A stretch of DNA of 18,124 nucleotides from Bacteroidia bacterium (GTDB lineage: Bacteria > Bacteroidota > Bacteroidia > Bacteroidales > Rikenellaceae), in the NCBI GenBank assembly GCA_025999315.1, contig BNXD01000032.1, forward strand, positions 1 to 18,124, given 5' to 3'. Positions 6,493-13,670 of this stretch are shown one piece after another. Position numbers and translations under genes: made by a program. The notes under the pieces were generated by a model. That model searched no databases. It saw nothing but the letters and a program-made list of their open reading frames with translations, and was not told the origin of the DNA. Within the stretch, counting starts at the first letter, position 1; the number at the start of each line of letters is the position of its first letter.

Positions 6493-8634
6493 ATGTATAT
6501 ATCGAAAGTCAGCTTGATTAATTATAGAAACTTTGCAAATGCAAAAATAATTTTAAATAAAGGAATCAATACAATAATAGGAGAAAACGGCTCAGGTAAA
6601 ACAAATCTATTTAGGGCTATAAGATTGTTATTGGAAGATGCTTCAATCCAATATGCTTATAAACTAACAGAGAGCGATTTCAATAGAAGGTTAGGTAATA
6701 AATGGAAAGGTCATTGGATAATTATAAGTATTGAATTTAGTGAGCTAAGCCATGAAGAGGCAGTTCAATCTTTATTTATACATGGTACAGGTATTGCAGA
6801 GGACGATTATGTTGAAAAGGCAACTTATAATTTATTCTTTAGACCTAAAGCCGATATTAGAAAAAAATTATCGGAGTTAGAAGAAGGAGATACAGAAGGT
6901 CTTGAAGACATATTGAGTACTATCACTATCCAAGAAAATTATGAAACATTTTTTACAGGAAAGAGTACCGTAGATTTCAATGACCCTGATGTTTACAAAG
7001 AACTTGTTGGCGACTTTGAAAACGTTATATTTCCTGAAACTATTGATGCTTCAAAATATGGGTCGAAAATACCCCACCAACTGTCTGTATCAAAAGAAGT
7101 TTCATTTACATTCATACAAGCTCTACGCGATGTAGTTAGTGATTTTCATAATAACAGAACAAATCCTTTGTTAACATTGTTAAAAAACAAAAGTGGAGAG
7201 ATAAACGAATCGGACTATCAACCTATAAGTGATTTAGTAGATGAGTTGAACAACAAGATTGAACAATTGGATGATGTGCAAAACATTAGAAAAGATATTA
7301 AAAAGACAATTCAAGATGCTGTTGGATTAACTTATTCTCCCTCTTCAATGTCTATAAAATCGAGTGTTCCGAGTGATGCCGATAAATTATTGCAATCTTT
7401 AAAATTATTTATCGGAGAACCGGATGAAGACTATGAAGGAGGTGTTCATGAATTAAGTTTAGGAGGTGCAAATCTTATTTTCCTGACATTAAAACTGTTA
7501 GAATTTAAATATCGAAAAGCTAAAGAAACTTTTGCAAACTTCTTAGTCATAGAAGAACCTGAAGCTCACATCCATAATCACATTCAAAAAACATTATTCG
7601 ATAAACTGGATTATGGCGATACACAAATAATTTATTCAACTCATTCAACCCAAATATCTGAAGTCAGTAATGTTGAGAATATTAACATTTTGGCAAAAAA
7701 ATCAAATTATGCAGAAGTTTATCAACCTTCTGTTGGTTTAACCCCTGAAAATATCAATGAAATTCAACGATATTTGGATGCGGTACGAACGAATTTACTT
7801 TTTGCAAAAGGAGTTCTATTAGTAGAGGGAGATGCAGAAGAAATTTTAATTCCGATAATGGTAAAACAGATATATGGAATTAGCCTTGATGAACTTGGAA
7901 TAAGTCTTATCAATATACGAAGTACCGGTTTTGAAAATGTTGCGCAGCTTTTCCATGAAGATAGAATTCATAGGAGATGCAGTATTATAACGGATTTAGA
8001 TGATGCCATTTGCGATACGACCATCACTGACGACGATTCTGATAGGGTAAAAAAATATAAGCAACGAGTAGAAAAATCTAAAAAAAGTGGATTAGAGCGA
8101 AAAACGAAACTTGATAACTTTATAAAGGATAATGATTGGTTGAACGTATTTTATGCAACTCATACTTTTGAAGTGGATTTTGTTCTTAACAACAATGACT
8201 GGGCGGTTAGGAAAATAATAGACCAAGTTTATGTAGATGAAGAAACAAAAAAATTAGCAGAGGAAGAATTAAAATCCAAAGATATAGCTATTTATGGTAA
8301 AAGAGTTCTAACTATGGCAAAACAGGAGGGAAAAGGTTGGTTTGCAATTATGTTAGGGAAACACATTTTCCATAGAACTTATATCCCCGAATACATCATA
8401 GATGCTATTGTTTTTGCAAAAGATTCATATTCGGTAGAACTTATATCTGATATTGTGAGATATAGGATAAAGAAAAATATTGAAGCTGATGACGAAAAGA
8501 AATTAGATTTTTCTTCCTGTATTGAAAATATAGAAAAATACAGAAGAAGTTCAATCTCTTTAATTGATTTGATATTAGAAATCGAGAAGATAATTCCAAA
8601 CGACCAATTGTTAACTCTTTTAAGAAAGTTATAG
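6493..8634 (+). CDS. gajA: GajA-like OLD-family ATPase with TOPRIM nuclease domain
   Basis: A 713-residue class 2 OLD protein, the nuclease half of a Gabija-type anti-phage system. The N-terminal ABC-type ATPase has Walker A GENGSGKT (30-37), a signature-like LSLGG (321-325), Walker B FLVIEEPEAH (350-359) and a switch STHS (382-385). The TOPRIM nuclease follows, with LLVEGDAEE (442-450, Glu445), ITDLDD (499-504, Asp501/Asp503) and HTFEVDF (557-563). All key acidic residues are present. Class 2 OLD genes are defined by an adjacent UvrD-like helicase, and one begins 4 bases downstream. It is longer than the characterised Bacillus GajA (about 580 residues), so it may be a divergent branch. The gene is clearly more AT-rich than the recombinase genes. 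It ends in TAG. Confidence 0.88.
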   Translation: MYISKVSLINYRNFANAKIILNKGINTIIGENGSGKTNLFRAIRLLLEDASIQYAYKLTESDFNRRLGNKWKGHWIIISIEFSELSHEEAVQSLFIHGTGIAEDDYVEKATYNLFFRPKADIRKKLSELEEGDTEGLEDILSTITIQENYETFFTGKSTVDFNDPDVYKELVGDFENVIFPETIDASKYGSKIPHQLSVSKEVSFTFIQALRDVVSDFHNNRTNPLLTLLKNKSGEINESDYQPISDLVDELNNKIEQLDDVQNIRKDIKKTIQDAVGLTYSPSSMSIKSSVPSDADKLLQSLKLFIGEPDEDYEGGVHELSLGGANLIFLTLKLLEFKYRKAKETFANFLVIEEPEAHIHNHIQKTLFDKLDYGDTQIIYSTHSTQISEVSNVENINILAKKSNYAEVYQPSVGLTPENINEIQRYLDAVRTNLLFAKGVLLVEGDAEEILIPIMVKQIYGISLDELGISLINIRSTGFENVAQLFHEDRIHRRCSIITDLDDAICDTTITDDDSDRVKKYKQRVEKSKKSGLERKTKLDNFIKDNDWLNVFYATHTFEVDFVLNNNDWAVRKIIDQVYVDEETKKLAEEELKSKDIAIYGKRVLTMAKQEGKGWFAIMLGKHIFHRTYIPEYIIDAIVFAKDSYSVELISDIVRYRIKKNIEADDEKKLDFSSCIENIEKYRRSSISLIDLILEIEKIIPNDQLLTLLRKL

Positions 8635-8638
8635 AAAT

Positions 8639-10455
8639 ATGTTCGTGTGGGAAAAAGGGGCATTAAACGAAGAGCAAGAAGACGCTATCAAAAAAGAAGG
8701 AAGCGTTTTATTGATTGCGTGTCCGGGCAGTGGAAAAACGAGAACATTAACTTATAAAATAGCTTATGAATTAAGTCGGCTTGAATCGAAAAAAGAATTT
8801 GTAGTCGCAATTACTTATACGAACAATGCCGCTGATGAAATAAAAGAAAGAGTTGAATTGTTGGGAGTAGATACCGAGCAACTATGGATTGGAACAATTC
8901 ATTCTTTTTGCCTTGAATGGATTCTTAAGCCATACCATCAATATCTGGATGAGTTGAAGTACGGTTTTAGGGTTATCAGTTCTTTTGATTCTGAAAAAAT
9001 ATTGACAGACTTATGTAAACCATACTCTAAATCTAAACCCAAAATAACTTATTGGGATTGCGGAATTATTGCCAAAACAGACAATTATTACCTAACTTGT
9101 TTAGATAGAAATAAACATAATGTATTGAATACAATATATTCAAATTATTTTAAAATTCTAAAAGATAATAATCAAATAGATTTTGAGCAAATACTCTTTT
9201 ACTCATATAAGCTATTAAAGCAAAAACCTATTATTTCCCGGATTTTATGCAAAATATTTCCATTCATATTAATAGATGAATATCAGACACAAAAGAAATT
9301 CAATATCATATAATATCGAAGATTTTATGCGCAAATTGTGGTAATTCTAAAACACTGATAGTTGGAGACCCTAATCAGTCAATTTATGAATCTTTAGGTG
9401 GATTTCCTATGCCTAAAACGGATTTGGAAAAATTATTAGGATTTGAACTTTTAGAATTAGGTTTAACTAAAAACTACAGGTCTTCTAATAAAATTATCTG
9501 TTATTTTGAACATTTTAAGACTTTTTCTAACTCTATTGAAGCTTGTGGTTGTGAAAAAGACTATTCAAGTGTGATAACATATAATACTTCCATATTTGTA
9601 AATGATTTGATAGAGGAAGTTGCTAACTTGTTGTTATTCAATATTAATGAGAAAGGTATTTCTCCAAATGAAATCTGTATTGTTGCACCTCAATGGGTAC
9701 ATATTGCAAGTATTACAAGGCGATTAATGGTTAGATTACCGGATTTTAGCTTTGACGGTCCCGGAATGGCGCCTTTTTCCAGAGACATTGATAATTTTTG
9801 GTTTAAAGTATCAAGGATAGCACTTACAGAACCTTCCCCTTATATGTATATTAGGCGTTTAAGATGGAGTAGCGAGGTCTTAAAAGAATTAGATTCAACA
9901 GGAGTAGATGTGTCGGAAATTTCAGGTAAACGTTTTCTAAGAATTTGTAATTCAATATTAATCAACGAAAAAGATGGATTAAAATATTTAGAAATTTTCT
10001 TTGGCGAAATTTGTAATCAGCTTTCAATCTCATTACATGATTATCCTATGTTGGATGAACATTATACTGCTTTTTTTGAAAGTTCAAAAAGTAGAATTGA
10101 CAGATTGATAAAAGAGGGTAATCCTTGTATTGGAGAAATCGAAAGTTTTAGGAAGGTTTTCAAACAAAAAGATGGGATAACAGTATCAACTATACATGGA
10201 GTAAAAGGCGAGGAATATGACACGATGATTGGTTTTGCATTGTTAGATGATTATGTGCCTCATTTTAATGATGTCAATGGCTATGAAAACGCAAAAAAAA
10301 TATTGTATGTATTAGCTTCCAGAGCAAGAAAAAATTTGCATATAATATCCGAATACGGTAGAGGAATCAATCAACATAATCCGGATGGAAAAAGTCCAAC
10401 TCCTCATTTAACGGAATATAAATATCTATACGATAACATTATCCATACAAAATGA
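8639..10455 (+). pseudogene. gajB: GajB-like UvrD/Rep superfamily 1 helicase, frameshifted in motif II
   Basis: With one base restored the gene encodes about 605 residues of a UvrD/PcrA/Rep-type helicase, the partner of GajA. Seen before the break: Q-motif LNEEQEDAI (9-17), motif I ACPGSGKT (27-34), motif Ia AITYTNNAADEI and motif Ib GTIHSFCLEW. Seen after it: motif III LIVGDPNQSIYESLGG, motif IV-like TKNYRSS, motif V VSTIHGVKGEEYDTMI and motif VI-like YVLASRARKNL. The break lies after the CAG codon at 9284-9286. Adding one G gives DEYQDTKEIQYHIISKIL and joins the frames; as read, the protein stops at 9313 with 224 residues, and a second ORF runs from ATG 9409 to 10455. ATG 8639 is 4 bases after the gajA stop, so the two genes are coupled. 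Either a real inactivating mutation or a sequencing error. Confidence 0.88.
8902..8991 (+). repeat. Internal copy of the 90-base repeat at 1-90
   Basis: This stretch of the helicase gene, covering roughly residues 88-118, is identical to the first 90 bases of the window. It reads naturally in the helicase frame on both sides, so this is the parental copy and the copy at 1-90 is the displaced one. Confidence 0.95.
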
Positions 10456-10652
10456 ATGATTAAAATTCCTAAGCTTTCTTTTTCATCTTGTAAACAAAGG
10501 TATATTCCAAGAAAGAAACGGCAAGCCCAAGCCCTGTTTTACCGAAAATCTTCCTTTATGTTCCATAAAGCGTATTTTCGGGAAAAGGCTTGCCTTATTC
10601 TTTCTTTTCATAGAATGGTGGTTTACAAGTTGAAAAAGAAATAAATCATTCA
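10453..10652. repeat. 200-base imperfect palindrome between convergent genes
   Basis: Seven paired blocks, from outside in: TGAATGATT 10453-10461 with 10644-10652 (9/9); 10475-10495 with 10621-10641 (20/21); AAGAAAGAA 10509-10517 with 10598-10606 (9/9); GGCAAGCC 10520-10527 with GGCTTGCC 10587-10594 (8/8); 10537-10549 with 10574-10586 (12/13); CTTTATG 10554-10560 with 10564-10570 (7/7); loop TTC. The outer arms contain the stop codons of both the helicase and the HTH gene. Transcribed from either side it would fold into one long stem. It could be a bidirectional terminator, a MITE-like insertion or a structured recombination site. The plus-strand open frame across it has no features of a protein. 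Confidence 0.85.
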
Positions 10653-10936
10653 ACCGGTGGCAGATAATTATTGCCTAACCATTTCAGCACTTCCGATTCC
10701 TTATATAAAATTTTGCCTTTGAGCCGTAAAAACGGTATTTTCCCCTGTGTGCGCCATTCTTGCAAGGTTCGAGGCGAAATGTGTAACATACCGCAAACAT
10801 CTTTACCTGTCAAAAACTTTTCGCCGTTCAGGTGGGGAGTACGATTTTTCAATGCCGCCCCGATTACCTCCAATATTTCTTCCAATCCGGTGAAAAAGAA
10901 ATGAATTGCTTCCGATTTTCTATCCAATATGTCCAT
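10646..10936 (-). CDS. Small helix-turn-helix protein (HTH_17/excisionase type)
   Basis: A 96-residue protein of the type common in Bacteroidetes conjugative elements. The N-terminal third (about 1-32) looks helical. The MerR/excisionase-like winged helix follows: FLTGKDVCGMLHISPRTLQEW, then RTQGKIPFLRLKGKILYKESEV, then LKWL. It probably binds DNA to regulate transfer or excision. It is last of a five-gene minus-strand run, 11 bases after the DUF3876 gene, and its TGA stop (10646-10648) lies inside the outer arm of the palindrome. Two other genes in the window (11272-11508 and 14875-15207) belong to the same family. Confidence 0.82.
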   Translation of the reverse strand: MDILDRKSEAIHFFFTGLEEILEVIGAALKNRTPHLNGEKFLTGKDVCGMLHISPRTLQEWRTQGKIPFLRLKGKILYKESEVLKWLGNNYLPPVE

Positions 10937-10947
10937 AACGCCATTTT

Positions 10948-11232
10948 TTAGTTTCGTAAATAATTTCCTAATGATGAAATGTTTAACGTATCCGCTTTAA
11001 AATCATAATCTATTATAGTTCTTTTGAGATTACAATAGGTAAAATAGCCACTTTCGTCTTCCTGAATCTCATAAGTGGCAGGATTTGCCTGTTTAGTCGT
11101 TTCGTTTATATGAATGATACTCAACAGGTAAACATTGCCATTCTTATAAATCATTACAGTTGGATTCAGGTTTACGCTTTCCCAATTTCCAACCAAAACA
11201 TCTAAACTGAATAATTGATTTTTTGTTTTCAT
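10948..11232 (-). CDS. DUF3876-family protein
   Basis: A 94-residue protein with the DUF3876 pattern: LVGNWESVNLNPTVMIYKNGNVYLLSI near residues 13-40, an ATYEIQED turn, a short CNLKRTIIDYDF segment and a hydrophobic end (DTLNISSLGNYLR). The family is found almost only in Bacteroidetes mobile elements and looks like a small all-beta, lipocalin-like fold, but has no known function. No signal peptide or lipobox is visible. It lies between two HTH genes on the same strand; the upstream gap is 39 bases. Confidence 0.75.
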   Translation of the reverse strand: MKTKNQLFSLDVLVGNWESVNLNPTVMIYKNGNVYLLSIIHINETTKQANPATYEIQEDESGYFTYCNLKRTIIDYDFKADTLNISSLGNYLRN

Positions 11233-11271
11233 TGTTTTATCTTTTATTTTGTTGATTATTAATAAATTGCT

Positions 11272-11508
11272 CTATATCTGCATGTAATAGCATTTATGAC
11301 CAATTTGTGAAAAATGGATAGTTCCGTTATCACGACAGGCTTGTAAAGTCCGTTTAGAGATTTTCAGAAGTTCGCAAACTTCATCATTGTTCAACCACTT
11401 GTTATCGTTTCGTCCATTTTGACAAAGTCCTTTTACCTGACTTGCAAAATTTTCAAATGACTGCATCATTTGTTCAAATGTCCGCTTTTCAATTGCTATG
11501 ATTTCCAT
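11272..11508 (-). CDS. Small helix-turn-helix protein (HTH_17 type), probably shortened at the C-terminus
   Basis: A 78-residue HTH protein with the same design as the genes at 10646 and 14875: a helical N-terminal half, then WLNNDEVCELLKISKRTLQACRDNGTIHFSQIGHKCYY. The frame stops with TAG at 11272-11274, right after YYMQI. Family members continue with a D/E-I/V-x-x-F/W helix after YY. One frame over, the DNA reads on as DIEQFINNQQNKR followed by TAA, which is just that helix. This points to a small deletion near 11278-11283 and loss of the last wing/helix. The protein may still fold but is likely weaker. Confidence 0.72.
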   Translation of the reverse strand: MEIIAIEKRTFEQMMQSFENFASQVKGLCQNGRNDNKWLNNDEVCELLKISKRTLQACRDNGTIHFSQIGHKCYYMQI

Positions 11509-11529
11509 TGTGCTGTAAATTAGTCAGTT

Positions 11530-12300
11530 TCAAAAATCATTCATGAACAAATCCCAATTACTGCCTTTGAGCAGCGGTTTGTCAGGCGGGAATACCGTTG
11601 AAAGGAAAAGATAATCGTTTCCCGAAATGGATTGTTCCCTGTCGTACCTCACACTTTGCGGGATGCGGGTTTGCATGATGGGTATATTTAATTCGTGCAT
11701 GGCGTTTTCATAGGCAACATATAATTCTTGACGTTCCCTGCCTGTCATTCTGTTCCAAAATGTTTGCACCTGTTTCAACCTGATTTGCGGATTCTTTTGA
11801 ATAATATCGCTGACCGTAACGATGAAGTTCAGCGTACTCTCCATATTGATGCGCGAGGTTGTTATTGGGACAAACAGGTAATCCATATTGAAAAAAAGTT
11901 CAACGACACTTTTGTTATTGACCGTTCCGGGCAGGTCGAACAGAACGAGGTCATAATTGATTTCTTCGGTTGCCAAAAATTCATTTGCCTTTGTCAAAGC
12001 CGTTTCGGGCTGGACGGGAACAACCGGATAAGTCCGCTTGCCGATTTTCTTACAGAGTTCATAAGCCTTTTTCTTGTAGAATCCGTTTTTCGTAATCTGT
12101 TCCTTTTCCCTTTCCCGCAATTTGTGGATACTCCATTGCGGATAGTCGCAGTCGATGACGGCAATACTAAATCCCAATTCATAATGTAACCAGCTTGCTG
12201 CCAATGTGGTAAAGACCGACTTTCCTGCACCGCCCTTTTGCGTACAAAATGAGATGTACATCGGGCTGTTTTGCTTTTGATTTTCTGATAAATTCTGCAT
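11530..12300 (-). CDS. ParA-family ATPase (TraA-like, conjugative element type)
   Basis: A 256-residue ParA/MinD-type P-loop ATPase. Deviant Walker A KGGAGKS at 22-28, with the signature lysine at 22; switch I region VIDCDYPQWS; Walker B VLFDLPGTV. It has the later MTGRERQELY and TRIPQSVRYDRE segments usual in the ParA proteins carried at the head of Bacteroidetes transfer regions, where the gene is often called traA. Likely role: partition or positioning of the element, or regulation of transfer. A DUF3408 gene lies 35 bases upstream on the same strand, and an HTH gene follows 21 bases downstream. ATG 12300 is used; Met14 would be an alternative. Confidence 0.88.
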   Translation of the reverse strand: MQNLSENQKQNSPMYISFCTQKGGAGKSVFTTLAASWLHYELGFSIAVIDCDYPQWSIHKLREREKEQITKNGFYKKKAYELCKKIGKRTYPVVPVQPETALTKANEFLATEEINYDLVLFDLPGTVNNKSVVELFFNMDYLFVPITTSRINMESTLNFIVTVSDIIQKNPQIRLKQVQTFWNRMTGRERQELYVAYENAMHELNIPIMQTRIPQSVRYDREQSISGNDYLFLSTVFPPDKPLLKGSNWDLFMNDF

Positions 12301-12335
12301 AATTCTTTTTTGTTAAATTGTTTATACTAAAATAT

Positions 12336-12788
12336 TTACTGTTTTTGCTCTTTTTTCTTAATAGGTTTTCGGCTGTTTTCGTCATAGATACGGTTAATTT
12401 CATCGCCGTAAAGTTCAATATGCTGGCTAATGATATTATCCACCAATCCGCTGACGTTTAACCGTTCATTTCGGATAGCGCGGACAAGCGTTTGAAGTAT
12501 CCCGTAATTTTCCCTGCTAATGTATAAGCCCTGCCGGTCGCGCAGTTCATTGCGGGAGAGGAACAAACTTTCATAATCAAGTGTTTGCCCCCGTTTCCGT
12601 TTCGTTGGTTTTTCCTCTGTGGGTTCAGGAGTTTCATTCTGTATTTCAGCCTGAATGTCTGTTTGTGTAGATTTGGACACACTTTCACCACTGCTTGCAA
12701 ACGACACTTGACGGATAAAGTCATCGGTGTCGATAGGCAGATTTGTATGGCTGCCTGCTTTCCTGTTTGTACTGCTGTCTTCTTTCAT
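12336..12788 (-). CDS. DUF3408-family protein (conjugative element)
   Basis: A 150-residue protein. The first 75 residues are polar and probably disordered (Ser, Thr, Glu rich), followed by a basic patch KRKRGQ. The C-terminal part has the DUF3408 RHH-like pattern: GLYISRENYGILQTLVRAI, then LNVSGLVDNIISQHIELYGDEI. The basic patch and RHH-like end suggest DNA binding, perhaps as a ParB-like partner of the ParA ATPase that follows after 35 bases; that is inference from gene order. A paralogue with the same VSGLVxN core lies at 17611-18015. Palindromes that could be its operator lie about 50-80 bases upstream (12841-12866). Confidence 0.82.
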   Translation of the reverse strand: MKEDSSTNRKAGSHTNLPIDTDDFIRQVSFASSGESVSKSTQTDIQAEIQNETPEPTEEKPTKRKRGQTLDYESLFLSRNELRDRQGLYISRENYGILQTLVRAIRNERLNVSGLVDNIISQHIELYGDEINRIYDENSRKPIKKKEQKQ

Positions 12789-12840
12789 ATCTGAATGTTT
12801 TAATATTGTTATTCAATCATATATCCATTCCTGCACATTT

Positions 12841-12866
12841 GCAAGTCAGACTGTCTGTATGCTTGC
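12841..12866. promoter_or_regulatory. Nested palindrome upstream of DUF3408-ParA genes (candidate operator or parS-like site)
   Basis: GCAAG and CTTGC flank a perfect odd palindrome CAGACTGTCTG (12847-12857). CATAT-containing repeats surround it (12825-12885). The position upstream of a ParA operon suits a centromere-like site or autoregulatory operator. No experimental motif is known to me for this sequence. Confidence 0.4.
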
Positions 12867-13030
12867 ATATCTGCATATATGGAAAATTTCATTTCTCAAC
12901 ATGTGCCTTTCTGCTTTTCTGCCTGCAAAGAAAAAGAAGAAAAACAGGCAATTTTTCTTTTGGCGTTAAGTGGCGTTTATCTTCCTTTGTTGGATAAAAG
13001 TCTGATAATGTAAATATTAAAATCATCCCC

Positions 13031-13038
13031 TAATTTTG
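13031..13038 (+). promoter_or_regulatory. Possible -7 box of the mobilization operon
   Basis: TAATTTTG fits TAnnTTTG and would start a transcript near 13045 that runs through the oriT-like region into the mobilization genes. No TTTG -33 box is found at the right spacing, so this is weak. Confidence 0.3.
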
Positions 13039-13074
13039 CAAAATGAATTTGAACAAGGGAGTAATCCGTAGCAG

Positions 13075-13223
13075 TCCGCCAATCGTGGCGGATTTTATTG
13101 TCGATAGACAATAGCAAGAAGTGTTTTTGTCAGCAAAAAATTCCGTAAACTACATTTTCCGCAGCCAAAAACTCTTCTTGCCCTCCCTCACGGTCGGGGG
13201 ACGCATACTCCCAAGTCGTATGC
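13075..13223 (+). other. Candidate oriT with four successive inverted repeats
   Basis: Just upstream of the mobilization genes: TCCGCCA/TGGCGGA (13075-13081 and 13086-13092) followed by TTTTATT; TATTGTC/GACAATA (13096-13102 and 13107-13113); a 16-base arm pair with one mismatch (13114-13129 and 13166-13181, 36-base loop); and GCATAC/GTATGC (13203-13208 and 13218-13223, 9-base loop). oriT sites usually sit directly upstream of the accessory and relaxase genes and show such inverted repeats near the nick. The last hairpin, 18 bases before the first ATG, is the best nick-region candidate. The first hairpin with its T run could instead be a terminator. Confidence 0.6.
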
Positions 13224-13241
13224 TTTTAAAATTGAACAGTT

Positions 13242-13670
13242 ATGAACATTGAAAATGTCGAAAAGAAAAAGCGAGGGCGAAAGCCCAAAGCGGAACCGCA
13301 AAGAAACCGCTTAATGATTCGCCTGAACGACAAAGACCGCGAGCGGTTTTTGCAGATGTATGAGAAATCCGGCATGAAAAGTTATTCGGCTTTTATCACA
13401 GATTGTGTATTGAATAGCAAGCCCAAAGTTACCGTTATCAACAAATCAACGGTTGATTTTGTGATGATTTTGAGCAGTTTTTTCAAATAGTTCAGGGCAG
13501 TAAAGAATAATTTCAATCAGGCTTACTATTCTCTGGTTGTGAACTTTGGCGAAGCAAAAGCCCTTGAAATGATTCAAATTGTAGCGCAATCCACCCGCGA
13601 GTTCGGGCTTTTGGAAAAGAGAATTGAAGAAACAATCATTGAATTAAGGGAATTATGCTTGCCAAAATAA
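13242..13670 (+). pseudogene. Mobilization accessory protein gene interrupted by in-frame TAG
   Basis: The reading frame encodes a 142-codon MobC/Bacteroides MobA-type protein with an AT-hook-like KKRGRKPK start and a RHH part (NRLMIRLNDKDRERFLQMYE). The TAG at 13488-13490 ends the product after 82 residues. The same frame continues without shift as FRAVKNNFNQAYYSLVV and on to CLPK before TAA. The paralogue at 1038-1460 has QFRAIGVNYNQ at the matching place, encoded by CAG, so the change is most simply one C-to-T substitution (CAG to TAG). The relaxase gene starts at 13655, overlapping the natural end by 16 bases, so the amber also breaks translational coupling. TAG serves as a normal stop in other genes here, so whole-genome recoding is unlikely. 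Confidence 0.85.

Noticed and set aside
9284..9300. Programmed -1 frameshift in the helicase gene
   Set aside because: The local A CAA AAG is a poor slippery heptamer, and shifting there would delete the conserved D of DEYQD. A missing G explains the sequence better.
10456..10644. Plus-strand ORF of 62 residues after the helicase
   Set aside because: It lies wholly inside the 200-base palindrome and has a composition set by the repeat arms; no domain or family pattern.
12700..13240. CRISPR-like or tandem repeat array near the CATAT repeats
   Set aside because: The repeats are short, irregular and not separated by equal spacers; no cas genes are present.
13488..13490. Genome-wide recoding of TAG to glutamine, as in some crAss-like phages
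   Set aside because: TAG ends the RhuM-like gene, gajA and the relaxase at natural C-termini in this window, so it is used as a normal stop.
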